Below are positions 43,901-47,606 of a stretch of DNA of 64,000 nucleotides, piece by piece. How positions within the stretch are numbered: position 1 is the first letter of the stretch; the number at the start of each line of letters is the position of its first letter. The notes under the pieces were generated by a model. It had not been told where the DNA came from and did no database searches. It saw nothing but the letters and a program-made list of their open reading frames with translations. Source of the DNA: Roseivirga sp. UBA6061 (lineage in GTDB: Bacteria > Bacteroidota > Bacteroidia > Cytophagales > Cyclobacteriaceae); assembly GCA_002427745.1 (NCBI GenBank), contig DIYF01000143.1:75560-139559 (forward strand). The letters run 5' to 3'. A program made the position numbers and the translations under genes.

Positions 43901-44349
43901 TCAAAGTCAAAAGAGTAAGGACTGGCCAGTGACTCGGCCGATAGGTTCTGTAAACCTGTTGTTATTATTACATGAACCCTGTCTCCCGGTAGTAAATCAT
44001 CCGTGGGATCAAAGGTAAATGTTTGATTTCCTGCACCTCCTCCGCTAAACACCCCTTTGAGGATACCAGGCTGTGCCAATATACCCTGACGCTCTGCCCA
44101 GATTACAATATTGGCTTCCGAAATAGTCGCGGCATCAAGGTCATCATCAAAGGAAACAGTAATATTGGTATTGAGTGCGACATCAATGGCATGGGGAGCG
44201 GGAGTGGAAGACTGATATACCAGATTTTGAGCAGATACACTGTTAGATGCAGATACACAGGCCAGTATAGCATATAGCAAAAGTCCTCTGAAAAGTATCA
44301 GGAAAACAAAATTCCTGCGGTTTATGTATGTTTTAAATCTCACACTCAA
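28930..44349 (-). CDS. Giant T9SS-exported repeat protein (Ig-like, FG-GAP, Calx-beta, LamG), 5139 aa
   Basis: Probable cell-surface adhesin or matrix protein. The signal peptide is residues 1-40 (hydrophobic core FLILFRGLLLYAILA, likely cut after SVSA). Six super-repeats start at about residues 40, 642, 1250, 1834, 2415 and 2995. Each has a SbsA/Ig-like domain (SSTPAxxxxDVxLxxNIxVxF), a run of FG-GAP/VCBS motifs of the DIDGDGDLD type (calcium-binding loops, beta-propeller) ending in WFENTDG-like strands, and a Calx-beta domain (GTGTATSGxDY ... VxDN). Three LamG-type modules start at about 3615, 4065 and 4512 (LWLRADLG ... YLAxKYGITLTND ... REWxVQETGT). Then come an FN3-like segment (about 4955, LKWATAKEVNNSHFLIERS) and a type A sorting tail 5054-5139 (YPNPV ... 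GVYLLHV ... KIIITR). No enzymatic domain seen. A divergent TPR/HTH gene lies upstream and small coupled genes lie downstream. Confidence 0.93.
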   Translation of the reverse strand: MSVRFKTYINRRNFVFLILFRGLLLYAILACVSASNSVSAQNLVYQSSTPAPHAIDVALNTNITVSFDDDLDAATISEANIVIWAERQGILAQPGILKGVFSGGGAGNQTFTFDPTDDLLPGDRVHVIITTGLQNLSAESLASPYSFDFEVTNSGSSPAFNTTLVDNITDQIESAEIADIDGDGNMDVLITSYNDDDIIWFRGNGDGSFSGRLFIDASENEAHDAVPADIDGDGDLDVFVAYDDGVLWFENVGSGTTSFVNGANRTQIVTLTNADVRAVEPADVDGDGDIDVIIAASSGDDINWYENTDGTGTFVLGQQITSGDANDLNGAYDVIASDFDNDGDTDLVSISNVGNDLVWWENDGSGTFSLGSTGNDIDVDLDGGRKLAVGDVDNDGDVDLIGTALDDDDIIVFINNFIGSGSVTFSADEFVNNDIDQPEGVRLGDIDGDGDLDILVAARGTTSSRAAFNGFFWYANNGSGNFNATPNIIQENVLNANSLAIGDLNNDGRLDVVTVAGSGSLGEFYTHLNVVELGISAIQQGNESGPTDVVFRVSVSSPPLSDLEIDLTDNGTGTATSGDDYVALPASVTIVAGNSSADVNVTVIDNDATGESFLETIDVSISNPSLPGFVILDQSSATGVIQDNTAPFTINSTAPASSALDVALSSNIVVNFSDNITVGSATTDNFIVYSDRREIIPGVLSGGGTSSLTFDPNGSGFLPGERISVLITPNLIGQSASGLSLGHFFTFTAAVETGGANPSFSSGTEVSSVSSSGDFESVEAVDIDGDGDLDLLVTSFISDDIIWFENTSGDGSTWAQNFIDSSENEAFDATAGDIDGDGDLDVLVAYDDGVLWYANVGGTFVNGSNRTEIVSLTNLNVKGVELVDADADGDLDAFVASGDNDAVIFYKNDGSGTFTESQVLISGSTFDDAYDVKAADLDNDGDFDIVAASEDDDDIVWFENTDGQGTFSAAVIIDPFLDAVREIALGDLDGDGDIDVVGSARNTDEIGIYLSNFASTDVVTFGETEVFSGLLNEAEGIRLGDLDADGDLDIIVALRGDADLTVPRFGDGIYWFENDGLANFSGPNELVTGLDQANALALGDFNGDGTLDVVAGSAGNSDDVFLYLNLNEVRISETVRGNEAGTVGLEFTIALNFTNNTGGNIDVEVTDLLTGTATSGVDYTDFAAAFGSNPATVSIPDGQSSVTLTVPVLDNADAGEGFLETVDVSIALVSSIDGYQVLDEGTASGEIEDDDPRVSFVSSTPADGEKSFDRTANLTFTFDAPITTATATADNFIIYGSQSGLINGVFSGGNTATITFDPAGDLIPGEQVSVTITPDIRSTTATAPASDEYVLFNFMASTDAIPGAAFGSANDVPDNNAFESFNAVTTGDIDGDGDVDIVSATQSGGVAWYRNTDGIGTFEDAGQPASSSGIGSFVRLGDIDNDGDLDIIKMETRNLVWHENTDGAGTFSAENAIENTITSGVSKGVSLGDVDGDGDLDIVASLTSHSQGFSVALYINVNGDGSSWSQVAIDATSNINKGVIFLDADMDGDLDIVTSEVSWYQNTDGAGTFDPEVLILDNVGSSVSNEFITAGDVDGDGIVEVVVPDASRVNYVNFSLDPVTKALTGSPEEVQINPTNLGDPRPVIVDLDGDGDLDMAVAARTGNQVITFLNDGTGSFTQEEIVSDGEFVTLTQIAAGDFDGDGDPDLVVTNTSSFSQNWYENVIPISLGVTREGKEDGPVSIELTATIPVVNTTGAAVTVNLTDLGTGSADLTDYSLDGGTISIANGASSGTQTITVVNDGDLELLETIDLQINTSSNSAFDVDPEAFGVVATIIDNETPLSVLTISPSANDPGVTLNNNIDIVFSESIDGATLNSSNIVVFGSQSGVLTGTFSGGGTASVSFDPANDFTAGEKITVTLTSGLLAVSGNFLTSTFTYEFIAAGSGSGIFLTPQEVVSSFAATRVYQVDLDGDQDLDLLAASSSEIAWYENTDGHGTLGVQNLVTNASFTIADLYPADINGDGNPDIVVLSSVDDDLSWFENTGGSFGAENFIDANTTALRFFVADMDGDGDLDAVAGESGDGVLYWYENTDGLGTFTTKQAIISTSDVGGPVTVGDVNGDRLPDIISGGFNTNFALGWYENQGLLNGALSYASPTAISTDNNAAQAELIDLDSDGDLDLLAITQSQDLEWYENIDGKGTFTAASAIDNVSAFATGDYNGDGRIDIAAFIESENRFVIFENQGFAVGGLLSFVKNGIVSDSDTELDLVAFNSGGISAGDFDGDNDIDFVVTESDDFIYFLENAIPIVVTVTTNGNEEGSESIDLTATVAVTNNTGSTISLNVGNGGGTATEISDYGTLAGLTLDIADGQSTGSVSIPVVDDADLEGQETVIFSLTNPGVDDLFDVAPETRTATAVIADNETFLQVTSTSPAQHTISASLSGNLTVTFSEDIDATSVNSTNVIVRSARQGNLSGSLSVATNQITFNPDNDFIEGDEISLLVNTGILSTPGTNALPLEFPYIFTFRTATRVNATPDFSERVIIDASVSSVSSVLGIVPVDLDQDGDIDLIIASSNLFWYENLDGAGTFGARETISFSSVSADQVTVADIDNDGDLDIVTDDEWFENNGIEVFSIGETFNGSSHDYTIPVDFDYDGDLDVIAQEGTGFGWIENTDGLGDFGNFQLLIGQIDPGTEIILGDLDNDGDLDMVDPGTTSGTPFSWYETAFDPVSGQFSVTRRTDIINSEFGASEVQIGDMDGDGDADLVFVNAQQDRVYLLRNMFSGSGEVAFSAAEEISDNTGGATWLQLLDMDGDADLDVLVAGAGDNDISWFENDGTGDLGDEKLIDEDLSDLSTVAFGDIDGDGDMDLISHSETDDDLVWYRGGESVSLIVTANGDEAGPVNIQFTLTLESTNTSGATITVDIDDTGSGTATSSSDYVPFPSLQFEILNGTNSDVVEVTVEDDALVEFSETLEAIISNISNNQYVINSGRNTAVATIADNEARFVMVNSSPSPHEIGVTADANITLTFNDDVDAATINSGAVTLFSNRFGIIGGTVSAVGGDAKSIVFDPTDDLKPGELYTVVVNNTLSGQTLGALFNPAIVNFRTVSLRPDFNNYFEHNSGIAGDQVFSNIPGEADPDFGVISAESVRLVDFDLDGDLDLIAPLASISSGPNQWIFFNDGSGNFSQSDLFSRSGVQFSSFVDVGDIDGDGDLDVQTYSSENEQLYWFENEGTLPLTTRHTIATIFANSSANDFEGRLIDIDSDGDVDVVGYRDDDGDDELILYLNDGSESFSPLSITTDLLDHGFGMADVDGDFDFDFVVVNSNTELVWLENNGALSFQERLISSVGDFSGTRIITDDINSDGLQDVLAFYNSGNVLSIFTNGAGQVFSETQVRAGTVSSGFVYETGDFDNDGAVDIFLFDDQNSINSYMLLRNDGSENFTEINFGTTDAANDVVLTDAVDFSSGDLDGDGVYDLVSVSTGNGEDFNVSFWLEGNIGGASIQTIQHGNEEGPVDIVYRVSLNAVNGSGSDVIIDIADNGTGTATSASDYNAFNTVATTVTIPNGGDFADFTLPVVDDTVSPEETETAVALIHGTSDARVVIIDDQDIASANIIDNDNNLIGHTQVLWLRADLGTSTTNDGNTLSAWEDQSAAGNDATQILGGTVQYVLNDSDHTNFNPLVRFAASGYYELADPSLLPGGGNTRTYFLVGKSDDTAANNRSFFSHGSVGVAERVSLTLNGNALETAITVNGLTRGVSGGAAPDVEIGTYTFTSSSTSDALFAIDGSERPSSVLSGSDRILTTGGDVANVGASFSGSALDGDLQEVIVYDAALSALERQQVETYLAVKHGITLTNDNNGNALTFEENNNDGINEGDYVTSQQIVVWDATINSLHHNNVAGIGLDNLFNLSQKQSKSIRPGAIVAIGLDDDNDGLEITNLSNTSSFSADGDYLIWGHDNGATSGSVTELDINLADRRLVREWKVQETGTVGMVSLQFDVSGLLGAGSLNTGENNLVLLVDDDGDFSNGSELVAQSFLTADDNLANFSVDFTDGQFFTLAVLENGPGGIGEDVFLWLRADLGVLPNTTNGSTVNLWEDHGPLGNDASRLGVDPLIQDNITDNINFNPLVRFNGNDGFSLDATLLPVSGSSRTYFVVGNGNSGNNSQFSHGNAGSGAGIALSNNDGVRLSVDVNGSEYGMATAASVTEIATFHFDGTNLSDFSFNNNGQRLTASQLEGADVAINTGVENAYVGLDISASNYLSGDLSEVIVYGSALSATEWQQVESYLAIKYGITLTNDNDADGFLFEDSLDNVDGIEEGDYTARGGLIFWDASQNAVYHHDVSGIGRNDKSLLNQKQSKSINSDAIVAIGLDGDVNGLEATNSANGSSFSTDNSYLVWGNDNTPFNDGGSTEFDPQRVQSRITREWFVQETGALGTVTLQFDVSDLLDANDLNALEEDVVLLVDNNGDFSDGGTTIISQSYIAASDNLVNFSHDFSDGQFFTLAATLCGPGGVFNDLVLWLRADIGTAATTEGASTGTWDDQSGSGNHATVTNGTPAYTLTSSNTNFNPFIRLDGDDSYSLMNPSLLPAGGSDRTYFVVGQTADQTTDGAVFLNHGSTVSAGQRVGLTLNGDNNEVAVDYNGVVNGFAGSPSGTVAIGAYTLATGNSAGTSVFLNGATRLQTELSGANLSINTGSAYGVIGTDGSESDFLNGNIQEIVAFGAALTAENRQRVESYLALKYGITLTNDSDADGNPFESSQDNADGISEGNYVISDQTAVWDVTMMSATHNNVAGIGRDDLSCFEQKISKSVNSDAIVTIGLDDTQIPDGLENTNLDNDGTFETDLSFLIWGHDGSALNAPNEEFDPVQVNSRLNREWRVQETGTIGTVVVQFDISSIAGPPDGLTGTNDESQVVLLVDNDGDFRNGAVVVAQSFVTPGDNLVNFQVNFSSGQYFTLGSSEESALPISLLWFESYAHEDHIRLKWATAKEVNNSHFLIERSENGLDFTEVGSVPGNLDSDAILEYGWSDYSPLSGANYYRLVDVDVNGIKNFSSVLRENYIGEFISTAYPNPVTSGQSLYMRLPTLNEPSQREIEAQFFTSTGIRLVPSVTQKDGLLTISTTGIKEGVYLLHVLYDRFEVRHKIIITR
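29490..33505 (-). repeat. Three tandem ~1.34 kb LamG-type coding repeats
   Basis: Units begin near 33505, 32155 and 30815. Each encodes LWLRAD(L/I)G, a concanavalin-like region with the HGS/HGNAG strand, the YLA(V/I/L)K(H/Y)GITLTND segment and REW(K/F/R)VQETG(T/A). The second domain resembles the module I recall as DUF8202 in Bacteroidota surface proteins. Confidence 0.8.
33510..44232 (-). repeat. Six tandem 1.75-1.85 kb coding super-repeats
   Basis: Boundaries by eye at about 44232, 42425, 40600, 38850, 37105, 35365 and 33510. Each unit codes for one Ig-like domain, one FG-GAP propeller and one Calx-beta domain. The copies are diverged in sequence but regular in order and length, which points to old duplication followed by drift. 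Confidence 0.85.
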
Positions 44350-45277
44350 AACACCCCATAAACCAACGTTTATCCTTTTTTTTTGCCCCTACTCCCTCCC
44401 CCACATGCCCCGACTAAACCAGACAGTCTCAAAAATCCACTCAAATAAGAATGGTCTCCCTTCAAAAAATAAAATCACATGCTGGAACAGGTAGTACATT
44501 CGTCAGATGAAGACAAAGCGACCAAGCCATAGGGGATTCAGGTTTATAATTTGATGAGTGGACTAAATTGACTACCTTTATCAGTACCTCAGATCACCAG
44601 ATGATCTCGTTTCACCTTGAAACACCAAATCTCGCGATCATTCGATTGCCGGTAAATAACATTCTATCCAGGCCTGTAATACCTACACACGCGACCTTCC
44701 CAGTACATCTGTCAGGATGAAATATATGTGGTGAAAAGAGTTATTGGTACTCCAACACTCTTTTCAATTGACCAATGGTCAGACCTGTCTGAAGCCGAAA
44801 AGAAATGACCAGGCCTCTCAGTCGGATACCAGCACTAGTGTTTAACTACTGAAAATGAATCTCACAGCGTTAAGAGTCCTGCCTCTGACACATGTGCTAT
44901 TAACTCTATGTTCGGGACTCGCCACAAAAGCGGGGTAACGAACCGAAAATGAAGCTAAACCCGCATAATGACCAACAGTATGATCAGGTATAACAAGATC
45001 AATTCATTCCAATTCCTGGACACAGGCTTTGTCAGCTACCTGATGTCCTACCTGTTAATCCTCAAGAAGGCAAATAGCGATGAGGCGTGTCTGTTGGTCT
45101 GGGACTTTTACACCAAGGAATCAGCGACTGCTGTTTTGGTTCTGAAAGAAAGCACAGCAAAAGTGAGAGATTCGCCCTTCGATAAATCTGTCCTGGTCTT
45201 AACAACCAACCCGGACTAAGACCGAAGACCAATCAAGTTAACTGATTATCAGATTATTACATACATAGAAAGAGACA
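44350..45277. other. Divergent intergenic region between surface protein and regulator
   Basis: 928 nt with no convincing gene. An 83-codon plus-strand reading frame (44968-45219) has no recognisable features, and I treat it as chance. A poly-T/pyrimidine tract lies near 44370-44395 and a TGACC-AAT-GGTCA palindrome at 44769-44781. Promoters for both divergent genes should be here, but no clear consensus was found. Confidence 0.55.
44769..44781. promoter_or_regulatory. Palindrome TGACC-AAT-GGTCA, operator candidate
   Basis: Perfect 5-bp arms around a 3-nt centre, in the shared upstream region of the giant surface-protein gene and the TPR/HTH regulator. Position and symmetry fit a dimeric regulator site. 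No further support. Confidence 0.3.
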
Positions 45278-47008
45278 ATGAAATACATCTTTTTTAGTAC
45301 CCTTACCATTTTGATTTTTACAGTACTCCCGGTATTTTGTCGGGCTCAGTCAAAACAGCAAGACCCTGAAAAACGACTCAGAGCTCTTTATGAGAAGGTC
45401 TTCTCTTTTACAGAAACCAATGCAGACAGTGCTCTTTATTATCAAAAGTTACTGACTCAGGAGGCGGCTGAATATGATATCCCATACTGGAATGCTCAGG
45501 CTCTGTTCGTTGAAGGTTCTGTTCTGCTACTCATGGATGAGATGGACAAAGCCATTGAGCTGTTGGACAAAGCCGCCCTTGACCTGATGGTCATCGGAGC
45601 AAGAAAGGAAGCTGCACTGGCCCTCGACAACCTGGGACAAAGTCATTTAAAGGCGGGTAAACATGAGGCAGCCTTAAGAGCTTTTTTTCAGGTAATTGAC
45701 GTCTTGTCAGAACTCGAAGACAAGTCTTCTCTTGCAAGGAGTTATGCTAATCTTTCAAATACCTATTATATCATAGGCGATACCTCCAGTCAAACCCAAT
45801 ATCTGAACAAGGCCTTGGAATTACTGGATGGCGCCAATCAAGTTAAAGTGACTGACGAGCTTTATATCCGGTCGCTCTATTTACAGTATCTCAGTTCACA
45901 TAAAGAATACCTGTTGGCAAAAAACGAAGTATTGGTTATGATCGATCTTTGCAAAGCTGAAAATCAGGAGTTGAATGTATATACACTCACTTTGAACCTG
46001 GCCTCATATAACAACGGGTTGAAACTACCGGAAGAGGCAAAGAAGGCTCTCTTGTCAGTAGAATATCTCGCAAAGGAAGACATTGTTGGGGCTTATTCGG
46101 CAAGCTCTTTTTATACAAGGTTATCTGCTACTGAAAGACTGCTCAAAAACTATACCTCCAGCATTGAGTACGGCCAAGAGGCCTTGCTTCTGTCACAGAA
46201 AGCAAAGAGCCGGAGATTGATCCCTACTATTCTGAAAAACCTCATAAAAAGCTGTAAAAATGGAGCAAAGCCGACTTTGGCCTACGAGTATTACGATCAG
46301 TTGCTTGCTTTCAAAGACAGCACCTCAAATGCCCAGAAGCTTGAAGCCATTCAAAAGCTCGAGGCCAAATATCAGCTCTCTCAAAAAAACGAACAAATAG
46401 CTGCTCAGGAGATTGTCATCAATCAGACTAAGCTAAGGAACACCTATGTAATTGTAATTGCCATGGTGATCATAACGATCATTACAGGTGCACTCAGTAT
46501 TCTGTGGAAAAGGAATGCAAAAATGGCCAAATCAGAAATTCAGTATACTCTACAGGTCAAAGAATTGAAGGAAAATATAAGGCAATTGGTAAGGGGAAAT
46601 AATCAGGTCATTCCCAATATGGCAAATGTATCTGTTGAGAATCAATTAATGCAGGCAATAGACAGGGAAGATCCGGAAACGAAAGAGCAGACTAGAAGCC
46701 TGATACAAGAAATAGGAAATGAGAAAGAATTGAATATGTTCAACCCTAATCTGCTACATCTGCTCTACAGCGATTTTGTTCAATTCCTTGTAAAAACTTA
46801 CCCCAATCTCAATAAAACTGATACCAATGTGGCCTGCATGCTCTTATTGAACCCTTCTACCAAAGAACTGTCAGCAGCCATGTCAATCTCTCTAAAGGGA
46901 GCCGAAAGGGCCAGAAAACGACTGAGAGACAAGCTTCAGCTTGATTCCTCCATCGATCTGAATGAATACATCATCAAACTGCAGGCTGATGTGGCCAATG
47001 TAGCCTAA
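45278..47008 (+). CDS. TPR-repeat membrane regulator with C-terminal LuxR-like HTH
   Basis: 576 aa. Signal peptide or N-terminal anchor at residues 1-23 (FFSTLTILIFTVLPVFCRA), periplasmic TPR-type helical repeats about 30-340 (for example KEAALALDNLGQSHLKAGKH and SSLARSYANLSNTYYIIGD), one transmembrane helix about 388-411 (TYVIVIAMVIITIITGALS), a cytoplasmic coiled segment, and a C-terminal helix-turn-helix about 509-570 (NVACMLLLNPSTKELSAAMSISLKGAERARKRLRDKL). This one-piece sensor/regulator layout is common in Bacteroidota. TPRs presumably sense a periplasmic protein or peptide and the HTH contacts DNA or RNA polymerase. Being divergent from the giant surface-protein gene, it may control that gene; this is inferred from position only. 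Confidence 0.85.
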   Translation: MKYIFFSTLTILIFTVLPVFCRAQSKQQDPEKRLRALYEKVFSFTETNADSALYYQKLLTQEAAEYDIPYWNAQALFVEGSVLLLMDEMDKAIELLDKAALDLMVIGARKEAALALDNLGQSHLKAGKHEAALRAFFQVIDVLSELEDKSSLARSYANLSNTYYIIGDTSSQTQYLNKALELLDGANQVKVTDELYIRSLYLQYLSSHKEYLLAKNEVLVMIDLCKAENQELNVYTLTLNLASYNNGLKLPEEAKKALLSVEYLAKEDIVGAYSASSFYTRLSATERLLKNYTSSIEYGQEALLLSQKAKSRRLIPTILKNLIKSCKNGAKPTLAYEYYDQLLAFKDSTSNAQKLEAIQKLEAKYQLSQKNEQIAAQEIVINQTKLRNTYVIVIAMVIITIITGALSILWKRNAKMAKSEIQYTLQVKELKENIRQLVRGNNQVIPNMANVSVENQLMQAIDREDPETKEQTRSLIQEIGNEKELNMFNPNLLHLLYSDFVQFLVKTYPNLNKTDTNVACMLLLNPSTKELSAAMSISLKGAERARKRLRDKLQLDSSIDLNEYIIKLQADVANVA

Positions 47009-47144
47009 GACTTCTGGCTTAAAAAAACAGATTCGTCTGGAAACAAAAGGTAATCAGGCTTAATATGGCTTCATTATGCCTGCCGGGATTGTGTGACGCA
47101 TCGGCTTCTCGCTATTCGCCAGTTTCAAATCCAGATTCTATAAA

Positions 47145-47171
47145 TGAAAAAACCACGCATTAGCGTGGTTT
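47145..47171 (-). terminator. Intrinsic terminator of the tRNA-Asn transcript
   Basis: 8-bp perfect stem (aaccacgc / gcgtggtt, 47151-47170) with a 4-nt loop. On the minus strand the stem runs into TTTTTTC. It lies 7 nt beyond the tRNA 3' end. Confidence 0.85.
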
Positions 47172-47177
47172 AGATTG

Positions 47178-47251
47178 CTCCTCCTCTTGGGCTCGAACCA
47201 AGGACCCTCTGATTAACAGTCAGATGCTCTAACCAACTGAGCTAAGGAGGA
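47178..47251 (-). tRNA. tRNA-Asn (anticodon GTT)
   Basis: 74-nt cloverleaf on the minus strand: acceptor TCCTCCT/AGGAGGA, D-stem GCTC/GAGC with loop AGTTGGTTA, anticodon stem TCTGA/TCAGA with loop CTGTTAA (anticodon GTT), T-stem CTTGG/CCAAG with loop TTCGAGC, discriminator G. CCA is not encoded (the next bases are CAA). All stems pair perfectly. A terminator follows at once. Confidence 0.97.
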
Positions 47252-47606
47252 ATGTTATTTTCCCTACATATTTCTCAATACCAGAAGAATGTTATTCTAA
47301 ACCTGAAGGAGGCGAAAGCTCAGTTCTGAGCCTTGCCTGCCGGCAGGCAGGTAAGGAGGAATGAAGTTAATTTTTTGAACGTTGAACAGCCGAATGCTGC
47401 AAAACGGAGTGCAATATTAGCAGTTGCGTTACTCTTTGCAAAGTCTTTTCGGAGATTTTTTTCATCAATTATCTGCATTTTTTGACCGGCCACGCACAAC
47501 GCGTCCACAGCTTGTCTCATACCTCCTCTTATTTCTTTCAAATCCAGGCCTTTACTTCACATTTTACCAAAACTATGGCGTATGGAATCGACTAAAACCT
47601 AATGCC
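47252..47606. other. Non-coding region between tRNA-Asn and TonB receptor
   Basis: 355 nt. An in-frame upstream extension of the receptor frame to 47424 is open, but it encodes no signal-peptide-like start and I treat it as leader. Contains the 16-nt palindrome at 47334-47349. It should carry the receptor promoter in one direction and the tRNA promoter in the other; no clear consensus was found. Confidence 0.55.
47334..47349. repeat. TGCCTGCCGGCAGGCA palindrome (REP-like)
   Basis: Perfect 16-nt palindrome. From memory, GCCTGCCGGCAGGC-type palindromes recur between genes in many Bacteroidota genomes. The arm GCCTGCC also occurs in the terminator at 26475, so this may be a dispersed repetitive element. 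Confidence 0.5.

Noticed and set aside
28930..44349. Possible CRISPR array or tandem DNA satellite suggested by recurrent CCATCxCCATCx-type strings
   Set aside because: The repetition follows codon periodicity of DIDGDGDLD loops inside one coding frame; spacers and repeat lengths are irregular.
44968..45219. 83-codon plus-strand frame in the divergent intergenic region
   Set aside because: No signal peptide, domain or neighbour coupling; it ends 59 nt before the TPR gene and looks like chance.
47030..47041. CAGA-TTCG-TCTG mini-hairpin after the TPR gene as a terminator
   Set aside because: Only a 4-bp stem and no T-tract on the 3' side; too weak to call.
47424..47606. 61-codon N-terminal extension of the TonB receptor frame
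   Set aside because: The extension lacks a signal peptide, while Met at 47607 gives an excellent one; the stretch overlaps the likely promoter.
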